Source of the DNA: Strongyloides papillosus | Taxonomy: Eukaryota; Nematoda; Chromadorea; Rhabditida; Strongyloididae | NCBI GenBank assembly: GCA_005656395.1 | Contig: SRSI01000056.1 | Location: 346,682 to 410,681, forward strand | Direction: 5' to 3' | Length of the DNA stretch: 64,000 bases | Shown: in pieces, positions 22,948 through 35,545 of the stretch | How the letters are laid out: each line of letters begins with the position of its first letter | How positions within the stretch are numbered: position 1 is the first letter of the stretch | The notes under the pieces: generated by a model | What the model saw: the letters and a program-made list of their open reading frames with translations, nothing else | The model's database searches: none | What the model was told of the DNA's origin: nothing | Program-made: the position numbers and the translations under genes

Positions 22948-25900
22948 TCACCACATATTATTACTTGACTGTTCAGAGGAGAAATCTTTTAAAAGTCTTG
23001 AAAAATTATCATCCGTAGAGTTTGGAATATACTGATTCTTTGTAATCAACTGCCCATTTAAACAATTATTTCCGTACAAATAATTATTGAAATTTAAATG
23101 CGAAGGAGTGTGATTATTTTTTGAGATGGTGTTTGAGAAATTGTCTGGTGCCTTTTTGTAGAAGGGACTCATTTGACTGGTGATGTATGGATTTTCATTT
23201 TCAGATTGAATGTAGTGTTTTCCTGGAAATGTATTAGGAGGCTGGATGGGAAGTGGAAGTGATTTGACTGTTCTAATGTTAGAAGTGATTGTGTTAGTTT
23301 CTGGGGAACAGACTGGATTTATTTGTGAGAAAAATTGATTTTCGTTGTTTATAAATCCGGATCTAGGGGGATCTGGGTATGGTGAAAATACATTGTTTCT
23401 AGGAGTGTTAGATTCTTTTATACCTCCAGTACCGTTATAAGCTGGGGATAAAGAATCATGAAAATTAAAATCCCTCCTTTCAAAATCGTCACTAACCCAA
23501 GAGTTATTTGAAGAGTAATATTCCATCTTATTAGATGTAACTAAGAAATCATTTTTATCAAAATGACCACAATTTGAAAAGACATCTTCAACTACATTAG
23601 AAACTTTAGATTGTGAATCACTACTACAACTTGTTCGAGCATCTTGTCTATAAGAGGAATTGAATTGATTTTTAGAAGTAATTTTTAAGTTACTTTTCCT
23701 TTTATAAGTAATCATTGGAGATACTGATATTCCATCATAAGTTACTGTTTCAAGTTTCTGTATATCAACCAAATGATCGTAGTTAGTTGAGGGACAGCGT
23801 CTGACATTTTTTGGTTTTGCCTTACTAATTTGAGAAAATGATTTTCCATCTTCAATTAATGTAATATTTTTTTTGTAATTGTTAGTAGCTGTATTAATTT
23901 GTTCTGATACATCATTAATGTATTTATTGATGATTTCCTTGTTTTTTATAATTGCATCACTGTTTCTATTGAAAATGTCACCCGATAATGTATTCCATTT
24001 CTCTAGCTTTTCAATTGCTTCATTCTTGTATTTTTGTAAACCTTCTATTTCCATATCATACATCTTTTCTAGAAGTGCCAATTCACTCTTTTTGCATTGA
24101 TTTCTAAGAGTTTTAATTTTCTGATCAAGTTCGGCCTTCTCGCTTTTAGAAGATCTTTGCAGTGCCTTATACCTATTTTCTTTTTCATTATTCATTCTCT
24201 CAAAATTTTTACATTGACCTTTTAGTTGTCTTACTTCATCTGATAAATGTTCTTTCTCTGAACATAATGCTTTATTTTGTTCCGTTAAGGCGGCCACCAT
24301 TTCTTCTAATTTTGAAATTCTATTGTTTGCCTCAATCAATTTTTCTGAAGGTTTCTTAGTTATGTCTATCTTCTTATGTAATTTATTTATTAAAAGTGTT
24401 TTCTTCTCCAAAATTGCATTTAAAGAATTTACATGTTTTTCTAGCCTATTAATTTCAGCCTTTGTATCCAGAAGTTCTTGAGTTAAACTTGTAATATTAC
24501 ATTTAGAATAAAATTTTATCCATGAATCTAGAGTTTGACCTATTATTGTTAACCACATCGTAGGAAACAGACACAGATAACTATTAGAGTTTTGAAATAT
24601 GCTCTCTATATTTGGGTCCCTTACAACATCCAGAATACCATTGTGATTTTGAAAGTCATTCGCTTTACTGTACTTATCAAATATATTAATTGATTTACGG
24701 GTATTCAGCCTTATACATTCCATTACTACTTCCAATGGATACTCACCAAAATGGATTGTGGAGATGTTGTCAAAGACATTCAATCCAAGGAGGTGATCTT
24801 GTGCTATTGATGGTATAGTACTAGTAATATTATCATCAACTTTACTAAAATTACTTTTTAAAAATGATAATTGTTAAAAAATAAATCTTACGTTTTAAAA
24901 GCAGTCATTATATTATACAAAATCTTCTGAAGTTCATTCTTATTCTTTTGTACATTTATAATAAACTTCCCGACGCTTGCATTTAAATAGGAAATCTTGT
25001 TAAAAAATACACTCTCAACTGTAGGGTTAAATTTCAAGTTTTTATTGAAAAATTTCTCTACAGGCACTATTCTAGAATCTAGGTGAACGGTTTTGTATTC
25101 AAAAAACTTTCCCAGACAAATCTCGGCTAAGTAAAGACGTGGACCATATACCATGTAGTAGAATGTTTTGCAGTCATTTACATGGTAAAAAAATGTTTTT
25201 GACTCGTAATGATCTCTACAATTTTCACAGACATTCGTCATATCAGGAAAACTGTATCTGCAATCACAATTTGTTGAATTGTTTCTGGTATTTTCTTGAG
25301 TCAAGAAATCACTGTCTTTTTTAATCACTTGGTTGTTGTTTTTTACATCACTATTGCCATTCCTATTATTATCACTATCATTAGAATTATTCTTATTATT
25401 ATTGTTTTTATTTTCTTGACATAGTTTCTTCAAATCAGATTCTTTTTTCAAAACTTTATCATTCCTGGCATCACTTTTTAAATTAACATTTTCAATCCGT
25501 TCAATTGTCTGACTAACCTGACGAAGAGTGATTTCTTTTAACTTCCTCTTAAACGGTTCAATGTATGAGGACCCCAAATGACCAAGACATTGAATGGCAT
25601 TTGCACATATACTTCCTGCCTCACACAATTCCCCATTCTTCAAATTATCATCTACCACCTCTAGATATTTCCTAACCTTCTTATTTATATCTTTATCTGT
25701 TATATACTTATTAACATTAAGTACAACTTCTAAAAAAATTTTATTCTCAACCATATACTTATTCCTTGGATCAGTCAATTCACTCATTGAGACAAAATTA
25801 TTATACCCACAATAATTTTGTTCCTCACAAAATAAATGAGAAATCTTTCTAATTAAATTTGGTTTCTTAGTTTCTTGATTAAATATGACTAATTTACAAT

Positions 25901-26635
25901 TCGCTGAAACTTTCCAATTTTTTTTACTCTCGCAACATTGGACGTAGAATGAAAGGTATTCCTCGTATTTTCTATTTACATTTAGCATTTTTTTCTCAAC
26001 ATACAATCTCCTGGAAATATTTTTAAAATAATTGTTAATGTGGACTTACCAAGGGATACCAGAAATATAATTTGGAGGACTTTGAAATCTACATTCAATA
26101 TTTACTACATTACATACACATACAAATATGGACTTTGAAGACTCATTTTTTCCTGTCTTTATTGGAGGAGAATTTTTTAATTGCAACTCTGAGGTGGGAT
26201 TTTCTTTCAATACATCACCCGCTGTTTTTTCCTCTACACATTTTTCAGTTTTGGGATTTGTCCTTAAATTAAATTTCATTCTCTTTTTGCATGTACATAT
26301 ATCTAAAATATCATTTAAAAATTACAATATTCTAAACATTATCACATTTCCCACTTACTTTCCTTGAGAACCTCCTCTGAAAAATTTTCATCTTCCATCT
26401 GGATTTCCCCACCACAATTCGTATCATTTCCCTGATGCACCATATTCAAATTCCCCTCAGAGAAGTATCTCTCTCTACCAGGAGACGGAGGAGTGTCAAT
26501 AATTTCCATAATCTCCTCTGATAACTGCCACTCATCTACTGAAGACTTCTCAAAATCTGAATATTCATTTTCTCTTGATTTTCCCCCTGATTTTGCATAA
26601 TCCATATTCTTGAAGTATGGTAAATTTTGAGACAT
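22948..26635 (-). CDS. MATH domain and coiled-coil protein
   Basis: Four exons: 26635-26359, 26302-26050, 26010-24892 and 24844-22948, all with GTAAG-type donors and compatible phases; 1181 residues. Residues 1-160 are acidic, Ser/Pro-rich. A MATH (TRAF-like) domain covers about 165-290: PPNYISGIPWRLYVEKK, YLSFYVQCC, WKVSANCKLVIFNQ, then SHLFCEEQNYCGYNNFVSM and IFLEVVLNVN. Then come a low-complexity Asn/Asp run, a Cys-rich stretch (CDCRYSF, CENCRDHYESKTFF), an all-beta-looking region, and a long coiled coil at about 665-870 (QELLDTKAEINRLEKHV), followed by a disordered Ser/Asn/Pro-rich tail. It has no RING, BTB or USP domain. It is probably a scaffold. The function is unknown to me. No frameshifts over 3.5 kb. 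Confidence 0.8.
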
Positions 26636-27424
26636 AAATCTTTACGAGACAACTTAATAAAAATGTATTTCTAAAAATGAAATGATAAGTGAAACGTTAT
26701 ACCAGTACTGTCATAATATAGGCAAGATCAAAAGTTTTTAGTTTTGTTAACATAGTTCATGAACTGTTCTTCCTCTATTGTAACGTAATTCCAAAAAAAA
26801 TTGGACATACCATATGAATTTTTTGGGAGATGGGATGTTGTGAATGTGAGTAATGTGTTTTATTTTAGAAGTTTTACGGAGTTTTTTTTTGATTATAAGA
26901 TTCTTATGATTGTGAGTCGTTTTATCTCTATAATGACGTTGTCTTTTCTATCGTATTTTATTATACTTTTCAATTTTAATGGTTACCGATATTGCAATAG
27001 TTTATTATATTTCAATGAGTCCATTGATTTTTTTTAGTTCTATCGTTAAAATAGAAAATGGTATGTGTATAAACTTTGTACTTTTGATTTTTCGTAATTT
27101 TGTCTGCGTAATTTTTAATGAAGTTGTTACTTTTCTTTAAACAATGGCCTTATAATATAAACTCGTAAATATTTATTTATTTTATTATATTGATATTTAT
27201 TTATTTGATTATTCTTATGTTATGAAAATTTTAAACTGTATTTACATAAATCATTTGGTTGTTAAGTATATATTTTTGGGGGGAAAAAAATAGAAAAACA
27301 TAGTGATGTCAAAATTGTTTATCAGTATAATTACGTACATATTCAATGAATAGGTAAGTACTTATTAAAATAATCAAAAATCACTTGTGTACCGAAAAAA
27401 TCACCAAAAATTCAAATAATTAAA
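26636..27424. other. Intergenic between MATH gene 5' end and cyclin L 3' end
   Basis: AT-rich; open stretches here are reverse shadows of T-rich sequence. Nothing supported. Confidence 0.5.
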
Positions 27425-28477
27425 TTAATTTTTATCAGGAAAACAAATCTTGCTAACGTATTTTCTCAATTTTATCCAATCTACAGATTGGTATCTATTA
27501 TACATTAACAAAAGAATCTTCGAAATATGAATGACATCCTTCTCCTGTACATCAAATATTTCATACCATGGTCTCGGTTTCTTTGGCAACGATATGGGAG
27601 AGCTTATAGTCCTTGATGCAAGGAAAAGACAGGCACAGGCAATAGTATTTGGTTGATATCTCAAAAAGATATCAGTCCTCAACCCATCATTCATATACGA
27701 CCATGCCTTTCCAATCAACTCCGAGTTATCGATTTGTCTCAAAGCATGAGCAAAAACATAAATCCACTTATGAGGATGATTTACATAAACAACAAAACCC
27801 AACGTCTTCAAAATTTGCCTTTCCGTCTTAATTACACTATTCTTCAAGTGGACATAATGTTGATCTAAATCAATAGGTGGTATATCATTATTTTCCTCGG
27901 GAGTATTTTTTAGTGCGTGTCTTTTTTTCATCCTATCAAATGTGTTAATTACCTCCCTACAACGACGTGGATTTTCCTCTATCTTACTGGCTAGCAAGAC
28001 ACAAGCCATTACTGCATGCTGAAAAACACATAAATTAAATTAATAATTAATTACTTGTCAACTAACCTCAAAATAATACTTTGCAAATGATTTTTGGTAG
28101 TAAAATCGTTGATATAGAATTTGACCCGTTGCTGCAGCTGTCTGAGGCATTTTTAGGAGAATAGTTAGGGATTGTATCAATTCACATCCCAGGTATCGGA
28201 GTTCCTGTTCAATGTTGATTGGGATCCCATCCACTATTGATGGTGGGTTTGCTAGTAGTTTTTTGGAACTCTCCTGTAGTGTTAGGTACCATTTGTCGGA
28301 GTCAATGCAGACTGATGAATTTTTGGGTTTCAAACCAAAACTGCTTGGCTTGATTTTGCTTCTTATTTTTTCTATGTTCAAACTTTCTAATTTTTCTTTT
28401 TCAGTCTTCCCATCACTGGTTACCATCTTTTGATTGTTGTCCCCAAGAGTCTTACCAGAATTAGTGGAGGTTTCCAT
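27425..28477 (-). CDS. cyl-1: Cyclin L
   Basis: Exons 28477-28067 and 28018-27425, phase 0, 48-base intron; 334 residues. The N-terminal cyclin box begins near residue 80 (DGIPINIEQELRYLGCELIQ) and contains YYQKSFAKYYFEHAVMACV then LLASKIEENPRR, the cyclin L/K/T hallmark. HLKNSVIKTERQILKTLGF and HPHKWIYVFAHAL follow, then the second cyclin fold. These are typical of cyclin L, which pairs with CDK11 (PITSLRE) in nuclear transcription and splicing control. The protein ends soon after the second fold (KICFPDKN) without the Arg/Ser-rich tail of long animal isoforms. Confidence 0.9.
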
Positions 28478-28601
28478 AATAGAGAAATTACGAAAAAACT
28501 AATTTAAACAACGTAGGTGGCGAGACGTCAAAGATGTCGCGGCAGGATGTCCGCAAAATGGTAAATCGTCGATTGAGGTAAATGCCTTTGCTGTGGTACC
28601 A

Positions 28602-28673
28602 TCCGATGTGGTCTAGTGGTTAGGATTTGTGGCTCTCACCCACAAGGCCCGGGTCCGATTCCCGGCATCGGAA
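28602..28673 (+). tRNA. tRNA-Glu (CTC)
   Basis: Acceptor arms TCCGATG and CATCGGA pair fully, with discriminator A at 28673. The D-arm GGTCTAGTGGTTAGGAT is typical of tRNA-Glu. The anticodon arm GTGG-CTCTCAC-CCAC gives anticodon CTC, and the T-arm is CCGGG-TCCGATT-CCCGG. There is no intron. It lies in the divergent promoter region of cyclin L and the ATG10-like gene. Confidence 0.95.
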
Positions 28674-28781
28674 TCCTTTTTGCCCCAAACACACATATAC
28701 TTCTACGTTCTTCCAATCATCGATATTTAATACTTTTTTTTCACTAAAATTTTTTATTACACTAAATTATTCTAATTTTAG

Positions 28782-29344
28782 ATGCTCACTGTTAGTTATG
28801 ATTCATATGTTTTTCAATTAAAAAGACTAACCCATATTCTAACTAATTACCATGCACAGACATGGAGAAATTTTGATGAAACTGATCATGCTTACGCCAC
28901 ATTATCACAGACTATTAACTTATGGAGAACACAAAGCAAGGTAAAGCGGTGTATTGAGATTCATTATGATAAAGATTTGGAGTTACCACTAGTGTGGTTT
29001 AATTTTTATTCTATTGGTAAATTTGAATATAACGAAATATTTATTATAATTTTCGTTTAGACGGCAAGAGACTAAGTATTGATGAAATAACTGAGATTGG
29101 TGTCATCCCATCAGCTTTAATTCCACACCTCAAAGAGCCAGTAAATTTCGAAGTTATATCAAAGAACAACCCAGAAAAAAACGAGCAATTTTATTGTTTC
29201 GTACCAACAAAAACATGTGAGAATCAGGAGGGAAAAGAATTTTCACTAGTCAACTGGTTATACTTCTTCAGTCAATTCATCGGAATCAACATTGACGTAG
29301 AAATGGTAACGGAATTCGTCGACTCCTGGTACGATGGAATATAA
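28782..29344 (+). CDS. ATG10-like autophagy E2 protein
   Basis: Exons 28782-29016 and 29061-29344, 44-base intron; 172 residues. The fold signature matches Atg10: IEIHYDKDLELPLVWFNFYS, then DGKRLSIDEI, and C-terminally FSLVNWLYFFSQFIGINI. Atg10 conjugates ATG12 to ATG5 via a cysteine in an HPC-T motif. Here the matching segment reads FYCFVPTKTCEN, so Cys is not at the canonical place, and the nearest cysteines are two positions off on either side. TTTTAG directly precedes the ATG, so it may be a trans-splice site. Alternatively an upstream exon could be used: an ORF starting MSRQDVRKM at about 28534 could splice in phase 0 across the tRNA. Assignment moderately sure. Confidence 0.65.
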
Positions 29345-29389
29345 CTTTATAAATTTTATTGGTTTTATTACAAAATGTATTATAAAAAA

Positions 29390-30707
29390 TTATAAATAAT
29401 TCATGTGTCGAGAGGTATCTGGTGAGTCGGTTCTTTCTACCGGCAACTCCACCGAGGGACCTGCTTTTTTTGTATAATACTTGGTGGTAATTTCTTTTTC
29501 CTCCTCTGAGTTTAGTTCATCACTATCATCTGATGTTGAGGTTTCGTAACCTTTGTAGTATGGATCAATGAAACTAGACCAGGGTAGAATTCGCATGTTC
29601 CTCCCGACTTTTAGCTTTTTGGCTTTCTTGAATGTTGTGCCGTCTTCAGTCTTATGCAAGTATGAGGAGTATGATGGTAGACGTTGGGGTTTCATTTGAA
29701 TATTTGCTGCGTTTGGTGTTCTCTTTGATATGCCTGCTGCTTGGTGAATATCCGATTGTCCCGGTTTTGTTATGAAACGTTTCGTTCCGATCTGTGTCTC
29801 ACCTGGGTAACGATTTTGATCATGTTGGTAGGGCATTTTATTTACACGATTGGCCATCTGTGAATAATGGTGTGGAGGGTTTATGGAACGTTGTAAGAAG
29901 TTTTGGTAGGAGCCTCTTTGCTGATTCATATAACCTTTTTGGTTTTTAGGAGATTGATAAGGTTTATTCATATTTTTATAATTGCTGTTTTGAAGATTAT
30001 AATTTGCTTGTTGCATTGAATATGATTGCCTTTGTTGGTTGGATAAAGAGGAATACATTCTGTCATGTTGTTGTAGATTTCTGATGTTGCTTATTGTGTT
30101 GATTGTTGGGGTTCTTAGGATACGTCTCCTAGAGATGTCCTTTAATGGTATATTGTGTTTCAGGCAACCCCTAACAAATTGCACTCCGGTAGGGAAAGGT
30201 TTTACATAATCTTCAGGTTTCCAGAAGGGTGGGGCAGCAATTGAATAATTTTTCGTTAAACTCTTTGATATATCCAAAATATCATTCTTTGTATTTTGTT
30301 GTTGTTGTGATTTCTTCAGTTCAGATAGCTTTTCCTGTGCTATACTCAAACTATTCGTTACAGCCCCATAAATTCTATACAATCCTGCCTCAGTCTTCAA
30401 TATCGCTTTATCATATTTAGATATCTCTGATTTCATTCTTTTAATTTTCTTTTGCGTCTTATCTATACAAGGTACACTTTTTAGTCTCTGAATTATATCA
30501 ATTTCAATTCTAGATATGTCGTTTACGAGAGATTTGAAATTTTCTTTTTTATTCTCATCTGGTTCATCTTTTTTTTTAAATACAGTTTCGAAGAGCTATG
30601 TAATTTAGTGAGAGATAATGAAGGTATAAACTTACAGATGACATCTTCTTATCCAGTTCTATAATATCATTAGTAAGATCTTTCTTTAGTATTAGTTCAC
30701 AATTCAT
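29390..30707 (-). CDS. mdt-4: Mediator complex subunit 4
   Basis: Exons 30707-30636 and 30595-29390, phase 0, 40-base intron; 425 residues. Residues 1-130 are helical (IQRLKSVPC..., AILKTEAGLYRIYGAV, AQEKLSEL) followed by AAPPFWKPEDYVKPFPTG and VRGCLKHN, matching the MED4 core element of an AP-x-W ... R-P-Y-P-T ... M-R-x-G-x-L kind. The second half is Gln/Asn/Tyr-rich and disordered with a basic patch (KKAKKLKVGRNMRILPW) and acidic C-terminus; this extension is longer than in vertebrates. MED4 sits in the Middle module of Mediator linking activators to RNA polymerase II. Confidence 0.8.
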
Positions 30708-31652
30708 GTTAGATAGAAATATTATTTCTTAGGAAAAGTAATTTTTAAATACAATATATTAATTTTTGATTAGTATTTCAATATTTAAAATGTATAGCTT
30801 CTAAAATGGTACATAAAATTTTAATTATATTTATTGTTATTACATTAATAGCCGATTTCCTTCAAACTGCATTACACTTGAAACAAACTTTTTAAAAGGT
30901 ACTTGGAGAGATGTCACTTGGTAAAATTAATTTTTTTTGTGTATTACACGAATAATTCAACATTATTTAAAAAAACAACAAATATTTATATGTTTTTTTA
31001 CTGGTAGCCATTTTTAAGTTAATTCGGAATGTAAATATTGAAGTTTATAATAAATTTATGGTAATAATTATGATAAAAAAAAGTGCAAAAGACTTTAAAA
31101 CATTTTTATCATAATTTTTTTTAACAAATGTGAAATAAACTATTAAACATTTGATTTTTCATGTTTTAAATTTTTATATCTTTATGAATCTACTTATTAT
31201 TTTACGATATCATATTATTTAATTTATGGAACAGCAGTTTGAAATCAAATATCATAAAAAAAATATTCAGTTTGTACATAATCTAATATTTAGCAACACC
31301 AAAAAGAACAATCTTTAAAATTCCCCATACAATTCTCCATTTTAAAACCTTAAAAACGCCTCTCTCCAACAAAATAAAACTTTTTTAATGATAAAAAAAT
31401 TATGTTACATCCTTTGTGTTATCTAATTTCAACACAAAATTCAAAGATAAAACTAAATTCTATGATAACATACTGACATTCCAATAAATCATAAAGAATA
31501 ATACAGTTATAAATTTTATTTTAAAGATAGAATCATATATAGAATGGGATACAATTGTAAGAATAATGATGCATGATAGTGATTAATATATATAACTTCA
31601 TGTCTATTCACATAATTCTCACTGATATTTTCATTTTAATCACAATTTTGAA
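30708..31652. other. Intergenic between divergent MED4 and UGT genes
   Basis: AT-rich. TATATATAACTT at 31588-31599 lies about 55 bases upstream of the UGT ATG and could be a TATA element. No other signal recognised. Confidence 0.4.
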
Positions 31653-33268
31653 ATGAAGCAATTATTACTGTTTATTTTGTGGAGTAGCTTTTTACTAGGG
31701 GATGCTTATAAAATTCTTGTATTAAATCCGAAGTTTAGCTATTCTCATGTTCAATTTGTTGGGAAGATTGCTGAAATTTTAGTGGAGGATGGAAATGAAG
31801 TTGTTCAGTTAGTTATCGAAATGGATCATTCAATTAAAACCAACGGAACTGAAAAATCTAAAAATGTACTTTACCGTGGTACAGAGAGTGTAATTAAACG
31901 CCTAAGTAAATCTAGTAATCATTTAGATGCCTGGAAAACTGAACCAGGATCAATAGAACAGATAGATGTAAAAAATGCCACTATTATTCTAAAGTATCTT
32001 TTTAGCTTATCATGGATATCATTGAATCCAATAGAGACGTGGGAACTCAAATGATCTACGATAAAGATCTAGCAAACTGGATAAGAGAACAAAAATTTGA
32101 CATGGCTGTTAGTGAAATATTCAATACATATGCTTTCGGAATTTTCAAATCATGGGACATTGAAACAACAATTGCTGTATCAGCAATTCCTTTGGTGGAA
32201 ACATATAGAAAATGGTATGGCATGGGGTACCCTGCTTCATATATTCCGGGAATCAATATGAATTTCAATGATAAAATGACATATTCAGAAAGATTTCAAA
32301 ATTATCTTAATTTCATTATTTTGAGAGTTTTGTTTGAGTTTGACAAGACATATAATTACGCTGCTATGTTAAAGGAGGTATATCCTGATAGAGATATAGA
32401 CCATGAATATGAAGTTGGAGAGGTATCATTTTTATTCCTCAACACACACCCATACCTAGATTTCCCTCAAACATTACCACCAAAAATTCAAGAAATTGGT
32501 GGTATAGCAATCCCTGAGAAAAAGCCATTATCAAAAGAGTGGGATGACATATTAAACAAAAGAAAAATAAATGTTTTACTATCATTCGGAACAGTTGTTC
32601 AAACTAAAAACATGCCTTCAAACATCAGAGCTAATATCATAAACACTTTCCTATCTTTCAAAGATGTTACATTTATCTGGAAAGTTGATAAGACTGATGT
32701 CGATGTTGGAAAAGAATATGACAATATTATTATGTCTTCATGGATTCCACAAAGTGATTTATTAGCTGATGAACGTTTGTATCTTTTCATAACTCATTGT
32801 GGTTTGAATAGTTTTATGGAACTTACACATCATGGAAAAGTTGCTTTAGCTATACCGTTTTTGGCTGATCAGTTTAGGAATTCACAATTACTAAAGAAAG
32901 GTGGATCAGGAAGGGCTGTCGATAAGAAGACCCTTGAGAATGGCGAGGAATTTACTAATATTATTAGAGATATGTTGCAAAATAGTGAGTACAAAAAGAA
33001 AGCTTTAAGAATCCAAGAAATGATTAAGAGTAGACCATTAGGACCAAAGGAAGTATTTTTAAAACACATAGAAATAGCAAAAAAATTTAAAAAATTACCA
33101 GAATTAGATTTAGGTAGTAGAGATATGAATTTTATACAATATTACAATTATGATGTAATTCTTCCAATCATCATATTAATATCATTCATCATCTATGCTA
33201 TAATAATTACCATTAAAAAAACAATATGCATATTTTTTAATTTTAAATCAAAAAGTAAATTAGAATAA
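31653..33268 (+). CDS. UDP-glycosyltransferase (UGT)
   Basis: Exons 31653-31967 and 32006-33268, phase 0, separated by a 38-base intron (GTAAAA..TTTTTAG); without removing it the frames do not join. 525 residues, the usual UGT length. Signal peptide MKQLLLFILWSSFLLGDA. The N-terminal acceptor-binding half includes FDMAVSEIFNTYAFG. The UDP-sugar signature is at about 350-395 (WIPQSDLLADERL, FITHCGLNSFMELTHHGK, PFLADQFRNSQLLKKGG). A membrane segment at about 484-507 and a short basic tail (KSKSKLE) give type I ER-lumenal topology. UGTs conjugate sugars to lipophilic xenobiotics or endogenous compounds; substrate not predictable. Confidence 0.93.
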
Positions 33269-33316
33269 TAATTTTATTAACTGACAAATAACAGTGATTG
33301 AATAATAAAATAAAAT

Positions 33317-35545
33317 TTATACTGCTGGTTTGTAATTTCTTTCCTTCATCCATTGTGGATCAACGAATTTAGTTAGGTAGTTTCTTACACCATCAGGTAA
33401 AACAATAACCATTCTCTGGCCTTTTTTCAATTTTTTGGCATACTCCAAACCCGCCCAGACATTCGATCCTGATGACCCACCACATAACAATCCTTCTTGG
33501 GCAATTAATTTACATGCTGTTTCAAATGAATTTTTGTCATTTGTCTTCATCCAAACATCAACAAGACTTCTATCGAGGACAGCTGGGACGAAATCGTAAC
33601 CGGTACCTTCGACTTCGTATCCATGGATTTCTTTTATATCTGGGTTAGCTAATAATGAACCTTCTGGATCTGTACCAACTACCGTGCATGATGGGACTTT
33701 TTCTTTTATCTTTTTAGCAATTCCTGTAACAGATCCACCTGTACCTGCACCAATAACAACTGCATCTAACTTGTTGTCACATGCATACAAAATTTCCTCA
33801 GCAGTATAGGCGTAATGTGCTTGGGGATTGGCGAAATTTGTATATTGATCAAGGATTATTGAACCAGGAATTTCATTTTGTAATCTAAGAGCAACACCAA
33901 TATGTGAATCGGGTGATTCTGAGGCGGCCTCTGTTGGTGTACGTACAATCTCAGCTCCTAAAACTTTTAAAGCTATTTCCTTTTCTTTTGACATTTTTCT
34001 TGGCATAACTATAATACAACGGTATCCTTTAACAGCAGCAACGAGTGCTAAACCAATTCCTGTATTACCGGATGTTGGTTCAATGATTGTCATTCCTGGT
34101 TTGAGGACTCCACTCTCCTCAGCTGCTTCAACCATACGAAGTCCAATACGATCTTTGATAGAACCACCGGCGTTGAAGAATTCACATTTTACAAGTACCT
34201 CTGCTTCAATACCCAATTCTTTTGGAAGTTTATTAAGTCTTATTAATGGTGTATGTCCAATTGCCTCAAGAATAGAATCCATAACCATTTTCTTAAGTGG
34301 ATGGAATGGTGGTGGTGTTGGAGGGTATCTCCATTGTTCGGTTGGTTTTTGTGATGGATCATAATTTAAACCATTCTTAAATGGATGATCTTCTTTAGGA
34401 ACTATTGGTGTAACTTCATGTTTCTCCATAAAACCATGTTCAACCATCCAATCATCATCACAGAATTTTGTCATGTAATTACGAATTCCATCAGGGAGGA
34501 GGACAACACAGTTCTGTCCTTTCTTCAAGTTTTTAGCTGCTTTAAGGGCACCCCAAACATTGGCACCTGATGAACCACCACATAAAAATCCTTCCTTTCT
34601 TATCAATTCACGAGCCATAACGAATGAATCTTTATCAGTTGTCTTGATCCATTCATCAATAATTTTAAGATCACAGACATCTGGAATGAAGTCATAACCA
34701 ATTCCTTCAACAAGATAATTGTGTACTTCACTATTATGTGGATCTGCTAATAAAGAACCAACAGGATCTACACCAACGATTTTGACATCCTTTTTGAAGT
34801 CTTTAATCCTTTTAGCTAATCCAGAAACAGAACCTCCTGTACCAACTCCAGCAACTACCATATCAATTTTATCCCCTAATGATTCAATAATTTCAGTGGC
34901 AGTTGATTCGTAATGGGCCATCGGGTTTCCGGCGTTGTTATACTGATTAAGTATAATGCCACCTTCGATTTCTTTTTCAAGTCTGGCGGAGACACCAATG
35001 TGTGATTCTGGTGAATCCCAGGCAGCTTCTGTTGGGGTACGTACTATTTGTGCACCGAGAGCTCTGATTATAACTTCTTTTTCTTTTGACATTTTTTCTG
35101 GCATTACGATGATGCATTTGTATCCTTTAACGGCAGCAGCTAGAGCGAGACCGATTCCTGTGTTTCCGGATGTTGGTTCGATTAATGTCATACCTGGTTT
35201 AAGTATTCCTTCTTGTTCAGCTAACTCAATCATACGAATACCTATGCGATCTTTTACTGATCCTCCAGCATTTAAGTATTCTGGTTTTACATCTATATAA
35301 TAATATTTTTAATAATTAATTAGATAACAAAAAAACTTACAAATATTACACTCAATACCATATTCCTTTGGAATTTTATTTAACTTAACTAAAGGAGTAT
35401 GACCAACAGCCTCAAGGGCATTATTCATAATTTTCCCTGTCTCAGGTGCATAAGGCTTAAATTTATGCATACCAGCTGTATCATGAACACCCTCCTCATT
35501 CCATATTTTGTGAGAAGCACCATCAAGAATAAGATGAGAAGCCAT
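33317..35545 (-). CDS. cbs-1: Cystathionine beta-synthase with two tandem catalytic modules
   Basis: Exons 35545-35341 and 35292-33317, 48-base intron; 726 residues. Two fold-type II PLP modules, about 45-365 and 400-720, each have GHTPLxxLNK, NAGGS(V/I)KDRIG with the PLP lysine (K82 and K448), [13 protein letters not shown], the phosphate loop GTGGS and LCGGSSG. There is no N-terminal heme segment and no C-terminal Bateman (CBS) domain. Nematode CBS-1 is known to be a tandem fusion of this kind. It converts serine and homocysteine to cystathionine (transsulfuration, H2S production). The linker is Pro-rich ([12 protein letters not shown]). Oddity: the N-terminal module keeps the PLP lysine. 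A fusion of two cysteine-synthase-like proteins is the alternative name, but GYDF(I/V)P and IIVMP(E/R)KMS favour CBS. Confidence 0.92.

Noticed and set aside
26801..27037. 78-codon plus ORF
   Set aside because: Phe/Tyr/Ile-rich run in T-rich DNA; no protein signature.
31980..32060. Apparent frameshift in the UGT gene
   Set aside because: A 38-base intron (31968-32005) with good splice signals joins the two frames in phase, so no frameshift is needed.
34083..35300. Several plus-strand ORFs opposite CBS
   Set aside because: Antisense shadows of the CBS modules; no starts, splice sites or families of their own.
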